NCBI GenBank assembly: GCA_016932295.1
Contig: JAFGDC010000105.1
Coordinates: 1-5,983 of the forward strand
Length of the DNA: 5,983 nt
DNA from: a candidate division CSSED10-310 bacterium
GTDB taxonomy: Bacteria; CSSED10-310; JAFGDC01
Reading direction: 5' to 3'
Below the pieces are notes generated by a model. The model did no database searches. It had not been told where the DNA came from and saw nothing but the letters and a program-made list of their open reading frames with translations. Position 1 is the stretch's first letter. Every line of letters starts with the position of its first letter. Made by a program: the position numbers and the translations under genes. Positions 1 through 5,983 of this stretch are shown here, piece after piece.

Positions 1-191
1 AAGAGCGCCTCGCCTGGTTGCCGTGGAAGATTGAAAGCCAACGCACCACGACGATCATTACAAGATTCCGGGTACGACCCCATTGGAGAACCCTACCACC
101 GGCAGACAGAATCCGACCCGGAATCCTTATGTCGAAACGAAAGGAATCCAGGCCGCCCCCTGCGGCGCATGTACCGCTCTCCACCAACTCG
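1..191. other. Downstream flank without a supportable gene
   Basis: Nothing here can be called with confidence. A minus-strand frame is open from 223 to the left edge, with possible starts GTG at 184 and ATG at 58 (MIVVVRWLSIF), but neither has a Shine-Dalgarno sequence and the translation is not recognisable. On the plus strand one frame enters from the left edge and ends at a TGA at 32-34, which could be the tail of a convergent gene; ten residues are too few to judge. No tRNA-like fold was seen. Confidence 0.4.
64..125. repeat. 10-base perfect inverted repeat downstream of the operon
   Basis: GATTCCGGGT at 64-73 is the exact reverse complement of 116-125, with 42 bases between the arms. 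It lies about 70 bases after the stop of the last gene. On the minus strand the second arm is followed by TTGT but no real T-run, so it is not a classic intrinsic terminator. It could form a transcript-end hairpin, or be a chance pairing. Confidence 0.35.
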
Positions 192-1082
192 TTATTCGGT
201 AGTTTCCGTTTCCGGTGAATCCTCTATCGGCGGGGTGGGTTGGTCCGCCCCACCGGCCTCACCATCTTCCGCCGAATCGGGACCGGTATGGGGGCGCGTC
301 AGGGTGATGCCCAGGAACAGCGGTGAATCGAGCGGGTTGGTGTCCCGTATCACGATGCTCGCCAGCACCTTGTCCGGCTGCAGGGGTAATTCCAGGATAT
401 CGATGTGAATCCCGTTGACCACGGTCACCTTACGGTTGTTTTTTTCCACATCGCGCCGTTGATGGGCATGGTCCCAAATATCGCAGCAGTACAACTTGTG
501 CTTCTGGGACGCGGCACCTTGGTACGTGAAGGAAATCTCGGCGCTCGCCCCATGCTGGTCGGCGATTTCCCCACCCCATCCGGCCACCATGCCCAGGATA
601 TGGGCACTGGCGGCGCCGACCGCCGGATTCCCAAGCCTGATCTGAAACACCTTGGGCTTGCGCTGTAGCCGTGGGTCCTGGGTGGTGGGCAGCACGAGTA
701 TTGAACCATCTTTGGGCAGGAGGAACGGAACGCCGCCGTATATCGTCACCCCCGTCGGCATCAGGTACGATGAAAAGCCGTCATCCCAGAAATAGGCACC
801 CCGTCGTACATCGGCGGCACTTCTGAAATCAACGAAAAACGCATCCTGATCATCGAACCTGGTCCAGGTTTCGAATACCCCTGACTTTCCGGAAAACTTC
901 ATATCCGGAGGCGGCTTGAGACGTTTTTTCTGCTGGCCTTCCGCCGCCCGCGGCAACTTCCCCTGCGGATCTTCCTCCGGCACATGCCGTCCTCCCCACA
1001 CCGCCGCCGCCACCAGCAGCAGCCCGCCGGCGAGGTATACCCAGCACCATGCCCTATTCCGCTTCGGCTCACCTTCAGTCAC
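192..1082 (-). CDS. Single-pass membrane protein with predicted outer beta-sandwich (possible carbohydrate-binding) domain
   Basis: Protein of 296 residues starting at GTG. Residues 1-11 are short and basic (KRNR), 12-30 form one hydrophobic membrane segment, so the N-terminus is in and the rest outside. No lipobox or clear signal-peptidase site is seen, so it is probably an anchor. A low-complexity, Lys/Pro-rich linker (about 35-62) leads to a globular region at about 70-262, then an acidic Pro/Glu/Thr-rich tail (263-296). The globular part resembles small beta-sandwich modules found beside glycan enzymes in Lentisphaerae-type bacteria: VDFRSAAD (84-91), a GVPFLL strand (117-122), a P-x-V-x-x-I-x-L strand (143-150), and a closing strand pair around 236-261 (VLASIVIRD, LFLGITL). 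The resemblance is by eye only. Vicinal cysteines C199-C200 are unusual for an outer domain. It overlaps the upstream transferase by 8 bases, so it may be an accessory subunit of that pair. No catalytic motif was recognised; function unknown. Confidence 0.8.
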   Translation of the reverse strand: MTEGEPKRNRAWCWVYLAGGLLLVAAAVWGGRHVPEEDPQGKLPRAAEGQQKKRLKPPPDMKFSGKSGVFETWTRFDDQDAFFVDFRSAADVRRGAYFWDDGFSSYLMPTGVTIYGGVPFLLPKDGSILVLPTTQDPRLQRKPKVFQIRLGNPAVGAASAHILGMVAGWGGEIADQHGASAEISFTYQGAASQKHKLYCCDIWDHAHQRRDVEKNNRKVTVVNGIHIDILELPLQPDKVLASIVIRDTNPLDSPLFLGITLTRPHTGPDSAEDGEAGGADQPTPPIEDSPETETTE

Positions 1083-3111
1083 GACCCCTCCTCTCGTTCA
1101 GCACCCGGTTGGCTTCTTCCTTGGGGATCTGGAACGATACGCAGATCACCTGTCCCTGGGCATTCACATGTTCATCCCTCACCGCGCAGGGATACCGGCC
1201 GGTGATTGCATCCTCTATGGCCGATTGTTGTTTCGGCGCATCCAGGATGTAGCACAGGTTGCGGTCGATCAATTCCTCGGGGAACGGGATGTATTTTGCC
1301 TGGTTGGCGTGGCGGATATGTTCCAGCGGCTTGAAATCCTCGCCGTACATGCGGTCATGGCATGCCACCAGGTAGGTATTGGGATCGAAGTAGCTGGTGA
1401 ACATCACCACCTCATGGGTATCCTTCAGGGTGGCTGCATACTCCAGCGCGGCGGTGCGGTTTTTGAACAGGTTATAGGAAAAGAACTTGTCCTCGAGGAT
1501 GCTCCATCCGGTAAAGATAGGGAAGCAGAGACTGAGCGGGATCAGGACCAGCAGCAGGCGCCGTCCGAACCTGAAACGGTCGAACGCATGCCGCACCTGC
1601 TCCCAGAGGAAGACGAACGCAAGCCCGGCAAAGCCATAGGTGACCAGGGTGGCAATGATCAGGCGCCGCTGGAACGGCCATGACAGTACCCCCGGTACGA
1701 GTCCTGCCATGAAGGTCACCAGCAGAAGGTAGCAGGGAAACTTGTGGACACGGGCCATGGCGATCCCCAACCCTACCACGCACAGCATGGCCACCATCGG
1801 ATCCAGCAGGGGAATATTGACGTTCACCGGCCGCACGGTCCCGTACGCGGCTGTCCTCGTATGCCAGGTATAGAACAGGGCCGAGACATTCTTCTCCACG
1901 TCGGCCATGGACTTGGCCCAGGGATCCACGTGGTAACCCAGTTTGCTGCTGGTGAGGAAATAGTCCGGCCAATTCATGCCGTCTTTGCCCAGCGGGACCA
2001 TGATGGTACCCAGGAAAAAGACCGCCGCCAGCGCCACCCAGGGGAGTTGCCGCAGGCTCCATCGAGGGTTCTGTATAAGGACGTAGAGGGCGGCGAGAAT
2101 CAGCACGCCGGGCAGCACCCGGATGGGTGGATAGGTATAGAAGGAAAAGGCGGCGGCCACACCGAGCAGGGCATAGCGCCACCAGCCGCCTCTGGTGAAA
2201 ATGCGATAGATCAGGTAGAGGATGACGGACTGCATGAGCGGCACCAGGACGAGGCGCTGCGTGATACGGCTGACATTGTTGTGCCACAGGGAAACATTCA
2301 GGAATACCGTGCCGGCCAAGGCGGTTTCCACGCCGAACATGCGGCGCAGCAGTGCGTACATGAACCAGAGCGCCACGAAGGCGATGGCGGTGGAAGTCAG
2401 GCGCATGGCGGTGACGGTGGGGCCAAAAAACCACATGGAGGCAGCCACCATGTAGAAATAGGGTGACTCCCGATAGAAGAAGAATGGTTGGTAGTTGGCT
2501 CTGCCCTCGAGGATGTCCAGCGCCACCCGTCCTTTCACCGCCTCGTCGATGGCGATCCCGGCGAGGCAGCCCTCGAATTTGTAGAGTTTGACGAAGAGCG
2601 TGAATGCCAGCAGCAGGCTTATTACCAGCAGTTCCCGGTTACGGGTCCAGGTGATGATGGGTTGGAGCGGCCGGTCAGTGCCGCGCAGGAAAAGCGTGCC
2701 GGCGGCGGCGGTGAGGACGGCCGCGCCCAGCAGATAGAAGCCCAGTGTTCCCGAACCGCGCAGCATGGTTGAGCCGCCGGTGGCGGCGATGGGCAGGGAC
2801 AGCAGCAGAAGTGTCCGCGCCCAGCGGCGTTCCCGGCTGAACAGAAGGGTGAGCAACGCCAGTACGATCCCGATCACAGCCACATAGAGGAGCAAGGTAT
2901 TGGTCTTGACCAGCATGGGCAGCGGTGATCTGGCCAGCGGCTTCCGCAGGACCGGATACAAACCGATCACTCCCGCCGCGACGGCCAGCCCGGCCGCCAC
3001 CGCAACATGCTGCAACCAATCGAACGTGATTCTTCTCTGAATAACGGCCAACAGAATGAGGAATCCTCCGGCACACAATAAAAACGGCGCGAGATACGAG
3101 AGCGCGTTCAT
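1075..3111 (-). CDS. GT-C family membrane glycosyltransferase (GT39/PMT/ArnT-like)
   Basis: Predicted polyprenyl-phosphate-sugar-dependent glycosyltransferase of 678 residues in the cytoplasmic membrane. The N-terminal third has about six hydrophobic segments (near 5-24, 33-53, 71-91, 100-112, 122-142, 160-176). Then comes the first GT-C outer loop with the Asp-Glu pair D189-E190 in GIAIDEAVKG, the expected catalytic position. Downstream are MRLTS at 236-240, the SLWHNNVSR segment ending at R282, and FYTYPPIR at 324-331, followed by more membrane segments to about 536. Residues 537-678 form a soluble tail, predicted outside, with four cysteines (584, 620, 642, 657). Core landmarks and spacing match the preceding gene: from the catalytic Asp to the Arg of the PIR motif is 142 residues in both, so the two are probably diverged paralogues. 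The ATG at 3111 has a Shine-Dalgarno site and overlaps the upstream stop. Oligosaccharide ligases or other GT-C enzymes with a similar fold are alternatives. Donor and acceptor are unknown. Confidence 0.85.
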   Translation of the reverse strand: MNALSYLAPFLLCAGGFLILLAVIQRRITFDWLQHVAVAAGLAVAAGVIGLYPVLRKPLARSPLPMLVKTNTLLLYVAVIGIVLALLTLLFSRERRWARTLLLLSLPIAATGGSTMLRGSGTLGFYLLGAAVLTAAAGTLFLRGTDRPLQPIITWTRNRELLVISLLLAFTLFVKLYKFEGCLAGIAIDEAVKGRVALDILEGRANYQPFFFYRESPYFYMVAASMWFFGPTVTAMRLTSTAIAFVALWFMYALLRRMFGVETALAGTVFLNVSLWHNNVSRITQRLVLVPLMQSVILYLIYRIFTRGGWWRYALLGVAAAFSFYTYPPIRVLPGVLILAALYVLIQNPRWSLRQLPWVALAAVFFLGTIMVPLGKDGMNWPDYFLTSSKLGYHVDPWAKSMADVEKNVSALFYTWHTRTAAYGTVRPVNVNIPLLDPMVAMLCVVGLGIAMARVHKFPCYLLLVTFMAGLVPGVLSWPFQRRLIIATLVTYGFAGLAFVFLWEQVRHAFDRFRFGRRLLLVLIPLSLCFPIFTGWSILEDKFFSYNLFKNRTAALEYAATLKDTHEVVMFTSYFDPNTYLVACHDRMYGEDFKPLEHIRHANQAKYIPFPEELIDRNLCYILDAPKQQSAIEDAITGRYPCAVRDEHVNAQGQVICVSFQIPKEEANRVLNERRGRD
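1087..1092 (-). promoter_or_regulatory. Ribosome binding site of the anchored beta-sandwich protein (supports a GTG start)
   Basis: A perfect AGGAGG on the minus strand sits four bases before the GTG at 1082, within the last codons of the second glycosyltransferase gene. It decides the GTG start: the only in-frame ATG is at residue 61, which would remove the membrane anchor. Start and upstream stop interlock as GTGACTGA. Confidence 0.75.
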
Positions 3112-5983
3112 GGGACCTCTCTTTGCGTTCGTGGTGGTATCCGGCCCACTTCATACATGATGATGCCTGGTTGCGATGGACTGGGACGCCCTTCGAACTC
3201 CGCCGCAGGACACTCCTGGATGACGGCGCGTTTCATCTGGGTCACCAGATTGTTGGTTTCGAGTATGAAAAACAACGGCATCTCACGCAGTTCGGACCGT
3301 CTCATCCGATTCATTACCTCCTCCACCACCCGGTCCCGGCTGAGGGGATGGATCAGGATCTGTTCAGCCCTGTCACCCAACTCTTCCAACAGGAACCTGG
3401 TGGTGTCGAAGCAGGTGTTCTGTACCACCACCACGTGTCCTTCAGGTGCCAGCCTTCTGGTCTCGTCGCCCATGGCCGTGGCCACCTCGCAATAATAGGC
3501 GCGCAGCGCGGGCTGTGCGGAGTAGTGCCGGAAGTAGGTCGCATACCCTTCATATCCAACCACGCCGAGGAGGAGCACCGCCATTGCGCTGACGATGGTT
3601 TTGCGGGCGGCTCCCGGGTGGGCGCCCAGCAGGGTGTTCCACATGACCCCCGCGGCGGTGCCGGCGAGTATGAACACCACCGGCATTGCCATGATCTGGC
3701 GCGAGGCGTTGGGGCCGAATAGCACGGAGGGAGCCATGGCGGCCGCGAACCAAAACAGGTGAATGAAATGGAATGAGCGATGCATTCTGCACAGGTAGTA
3801 CGCCAGTCCCAGGGTGAAGAAGGCGGGGATCACCACACCCATGAGGATGGTAGTGGTCTGCATGGAGCCGTTGACGGCATCAGAGAAGCTTATCCCCGTA
3901 TAATTTCGAGGCAGGAGTCGATAGAACTGGAGCAGTGAGTCCCAGGTCCTGAGCGCCGCTTCCCGGATGGTGTGGGGAAAGACGCCGCGTACTATGAGCG
4001 CCTGGGTGCGACCGGTCCAGATCATGGTGCGGTACACGGCGTACATCAGCATGGGTAATCCCGCAAGGGCGGCGGTGGAGTAGAAGAGAGCGCCATCCAG
4101 TAAACCGGTGAACCGTTTTTTCAGGAGCGGCAGGAGGAAGAGGGGTGCCACAATGAGCGGCAGGGTGCGAATCGGCGAATAACTGAACAATCCAAGGCCC
4201 ATGCAGATGCCTGCCAGGAGCATGTCGCGGGTGCGGCCACGGCGGCGCAAGAGGAAATGAAGGGTCAGGATAGCCCAGGGCAGCGCGGCGATCACCCGCA
4301 ACGCCACTCGTGAATATACCAGGTGCCAGAAGGATAAGGCCATGAAGCCGGCACCCATCAATCCGGTCCTGGCATCGAATTGCCGCCTCAGGAAGACAAA
4401 TATTGCCATGATGCCGGCCATGGCCGTGAGCACCGAAGCCAGCCGCATGCTCACCACGCCGGAGCCAAGCACCTTGAAGAGCATCGCCATGATGTAGAAG
4501 TGCAGAGTCTCCACTCCATACGCATCGGGCACAAATGGCTTGATCTCGTGCTCCCGCATGAGCTGAAGCACCGTAAATCCATGGATGCCTTCGTCATTGT
4601 CCAGTCCCACCGGCAATTCATGGATGCGATACAGCCGCATTCCCAACGCAGCCGCCAGAACGAGGACCGGAATGACCCAGGTCTTCCAGTGATCCGTTCG
4701 CCTCGACGCTGACGGGCGTCTGTCCCAGGTGAACCACCATCCCGCCACGGCCGTCAGCCACAAGATGTACGCCCAGTGGCTATACTCGTTCCTCAAGTAA
4801 AAATCTCTGTGCAGCCAGACGGAACCGCCGGCAGCGGCCAACGCCGCACTGCCGGTAACTATCCGCGGCCACAGGCGCCGGATCGTCGCCGCGGCGTCGT
4901 CCGCGCGTTCCAGATACCGTGGTGACAACCGGCCGCGGGTCCCCTTGATGAACGCGGGCACACTCACCGCGTACAGCGCGAAGATCCGCCATGGCGGTCC
5001 CCGACCCGCCGCCAACATCTGCGCGCCGGCCGCGCCGATCGCCGCCACCGCCAGTGCAAGCGCCTGTCCCCACGTGGTGCCCGGCCGTTCCAATAACCGG
5101 TGGTCCAGAATATACAGTGCCCTGTACTGATTCCGTCTCAGTACCAACCAGAGGATCACCAGCAGCGCCACGGCTCCCGCCGTGACCGCCAGGTGTACCC
5201 GGTAGCCGGCCAGCCATGACCAGAACGTGAGAACCCGGAGCCGATCCGCCGGCAGGGACGGGAAAATCTGGATGCGGTGGTTGTAGATATCGGTTACCAG
5301 CAGGGAGCCGTCCGGATGGAGGCAGATACCCGCCGGTCCATAGAACTGACCTTCATAGGCGCCCTGTTCGCCGAAATATGAGAGGATATCTCCGTTGTCA
5401 GAAAGGACCCAGATGCGGTTGCCCGGGCAATCGGAGGCGAACACCACGGCGGGATCGTCAACCGCCACGTCGTACGGTCTGAACACATGGGGTTCGGCCT
5501 TCACGTAAGGTACCGGCAGCTCCTTCACATACTCGCCGCCGGCGGTGAAAACCGCGATCCGTCTGTGCATGGTATCGGCAATGTAGACCCGCCCCGCCCG
5601 GTCGAAGTCGATGCCGTACGGTCGCGACAGTGCGCCGGGTGTGCCACGTTTATCACCGAACCTGCCCACCACCGAGCCGTTCGCCCTGAACATGACCACC
5701 TTGCCGCACTCCTGGTGGTCCACCGCATAGAGCACACCGTCCTCGTTCACCGCCACCGCCATGGGATTGAGCAGTCGATCGGGTCCGGCGCCGTTGATGA
5801 ACCTGATGAGCTGTCCGGTGGGCTCGTATTGGGCGATGCTGCGCAGTATGCCGTCAGCCACGTACACTCTGCCCAGGCCATCGACGCACACGCCGTTGGG
5901 ATGCGCCAGCGCGCCGGCGCCCTGTGTGCCGTAATTGCCGACAAAGTGTCCCATGGGGCTGTAACGCACGATCCTCCGGTTCA
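3108..5983 (-). CDS. NHL beta-propeller / GT-C glycosyltransferase fusion (GT39/PMT-like), 5'-partial
   Basis: Predicted integral-membrane glycosyltransferase that would transfer a sugar from a polyprenyl-phosphate donor on the outer face of the cytoplasmic membrane. Residues are counted from the GTG at 5969; that GTG is probably not the start, because the frame stays open to the window edge (Asn-Arg-Arg-Ile precedes it) and those residues complete an NHL blade. Residues 1-237 hold five NHL repeats plus the end of a sixth. About 255-277 is a membrane segment followed by Arg-Arg (cytoplasmic side), which places the propeller outside. Further membrane segments lie near 300-320, 325-341, 368-384, 395-415 and 429-445. 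The first GT-C outer loop follows with an Asp-Asn-Asp-Glu motif (457-460), the usual catalytic/metal site of this fold. Other landmarks are S553-R554 and FSYSPIR at 595-601. Membrane segments continue to about 808; residues 810-953 look like a soluble outer domain. It overlaps the next gene by ATGA. The sugar and acceptor cannot be read from sequence. The family call is firm, the specific function open. Confidence 0.88.
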   Translation of the reverse strand, partial: NRRIVRYSPMGHFVGNYGTQGAGALAHPNGVCVDGLGRVYVADGILRSIAQYEPTGQLIRFINGAGPDRLLNPMAVAVNEDGVLYAVDHQECGKVVMFRANGSVVGRFGDKRGTPGALSRPYGIDFDRAGRVYIADTMHRRIAVFTAGGEYVKELPVPYVKAEPHVFRPYDVAVDDPAVVFASDCPGNRIWVLSDNGDILSYFGEQGAYEGQFYGPAGICLHPDGSLLVTDIYNHRIQIFPSLPADRLRVLTFWSWLAGYRVHLAVTAGAVALLVILWLVLRRNQYRALYILDHRLLERPGTTWGQALALAVAAIGAAGAQMLAAGRGPPWRIFALYAVSVPAFIKGTRGRLSPRYLERADDAAATIRRLWPRIVTGSAALAAAGGSVWLHRDFYLRNEYSHWAYILWLTAVAGWWFTWDRRPSASRRTDHWKTWVIPVLVLAAALGMRLYRIHELPVGLDNDEGIHGFTVLQLMREHEIKPFVPDAYGVETLHFYIMAMLFKVLGSGVVSMRLASVLTAMAGIMAIFVFLRRQFDARTGLMGAGFMALSFWHLVYSRVALRVIAALPWAILTLHFLLRRRGRTRDMLLAGICMGLGLFSYSPIRTLPLIVAPLFLLPLLKKRFTGLLDGALFYSTAALAGLPMLMYAVYRTMIWTGRTQALIVRGVFPHTIREAALRTWDSLLQFYRLLPRNYTGISFSDAVNGSMQTTTILMGVVIPAFFTLGLAYYLCRMHRSFHFIHLFWFAAAMAPSVLFGPNASRQIMAMPVVFILAGTAAGVMWNTLLGAHPGAARKTIVSAMAVLLLGVVGYEGYATYFRHYSAQPALRAYYCEVATAMGDETRRLAPEGHVVVVQNTCFDTTRFLLEELGDRAEQILIHPLSRDRVVEEVMNRMRRSELREMPLFFILETNNLVTQMKRAVIQECPAAEFEGRPSPSQPGIIMYEVGRIPPRTQREVP
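3116..3122 (-). promoter_or_regulatory. Ribosome binding site of the second glycosyltransferase
   Basis: The minus strand reads AGAGAGG, then four bases, then the ATG at 3111. The site lies inside the last codons of the upstream gene, and the ATG overlaps that gene's TGA stop as ATGA. This supports the 3111 start and implies translational coupling. Confidence 0.65.
5262..5983 (-). other. NHL-repeat beta-propeller domain (at least five full blades plus part of another)
   Basis: N-terminal part of the large fusion protein. Successive repeats begin near residues 21, 67, 114, 163 and 209 and follow the NHL pattern: P-x-G/A-[VI] strand, D/N-x-x-G-x-[VL]-[YL]-V-[AT]-D, then an R-[IV]-x-x-[FY] strand and a turn containing G. 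Clear examples are GRVYVAD, GRVYIAD and SLLVTDIYNHRIQIF. The blade near 163-193 is the most divergent. The fragment NRRIVRY at the window edge is the last part of a further blade, so a six-bladed propeller is plausible. NHL propellers generally bind protein, peptide or other ligands, and one is the extracellular sensor domain of mycobacterial PknD. A role here in binding an acceptor or cell-wall ligand is inference. Confidence 0.87.

Noticed and set aside
152..166. Short GC hairpin (GCCGC / GCGGC, 5-base loop) as a terminator of the operon
   Set aside because: The stem is only five pairs and is not followed by a T-run on the minus strand, so it is indistinguishable from chance in GC-rich DNA.
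93..170. 25-codon minus-strand open frame right after the third gene
   Set aside because: No ribosome site, Arg-rich and arbitrary composition, and no homology signal visible by eye.
916..1683. Long plus-strand open frame (255 codons) across the junction of the second and third genes
   Set aside because: It is antisense to two well-supported genes, has low-complexity Asp/Glu/Gln/Pro-rich translation, no domain and no convincing ribosome site. Such frames are common opposite GC-rich genes.
1472..2434. Minus-strand alternative frame (320 codons) within the second glycosyltransferase gene
   Set aside because: Arg/Pro/His-rich out-of-frame reading. The overlapping frame encodes a coherent membrane protein with GT-C motifs, and there is no evidence of a frameshift.
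1744..2466. Plus-strand open frame (240 codons) inside the second glycosyltransferase gene
   Set aside because: Its translation is rich in Gly, His, Gln and Asp with no fold pattern, and it mirrors hydrophobic codons of the real gene.
3123..3722. Plus-strand open frame (199 codons) opposite the end of the fusion gene
   Set aside because: Shadow frame with no recognisable domain; the opposite strand has a clear continuous protein.

Overview
The window reads as one minus-strand operon of three tightly packed genes for membrane-bound surface glycosylation. Gene order in the direction of transcription is: (1) a very large GT-C glycosyltransferase carrying an NHL beta-propeller at its N-terminus, cut by the right window edge; (2) a second GT-C glycosyltransferase; (3) a small membrane-anchored protein with a predicted beta-sandwich domain. 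The genes overlap by 4 bases (ATGA) and 8 bases (GTGACTGA), and each downstream start has a purine-rich Shine-Dalgarno sequence inside the preceding gene. Translational coupling and a shared transcript are therefore likely. The promoter must lie beyond the right edge.

Organism: the DNA is GC-rich, uses ATG and GTG starts with AGGAGG-type ribosome sites, and has no introns or archaeal signs, so it is bacterial. The combination of NHL propellers, GT39/PMT-like GT-C enzymes and single-pass beta-sandwich proteins is reminiscent of the Planctomycetes-Verrucomicrobia-Lentisphaerae group and of uncultured phyla such as Hydrogenedentes. That is an impression from family knowledge, not something the sequence proves.

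Layout: bases 5983-3108 hold the propeller (about 5983-5262), a membrane block, the GT-C core and a soluble C-terminal domain. Bases 3111-1075 hold the second GT-C enzyme, whose core keeps the same landmarks at almost identical spacing. Bases 1082-192 hold the anchored beta-sandwich protein. Bases 1-191 lie downstream and contain no gene I can support, only a 10-base inverted repeat and unconvincing open frames that reach the left edge.

Working model (inference): both enzymes take a sugar from a polyprenyl-phosphate donor and act on the outer face of the cytoplasmic membrane. Topology predicted from flanking charges puts the propeller, the catalytic Asp-Glu loops, both C-terminal domains and the beta-sandwich of the third protein on that same outer side. 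The propeller and the beta-sandwich could recognise the acceptor (protein or glycan) for the two transferases. No mobile elements, CRISPR arrays, tRNA or rRNA genes were seen.
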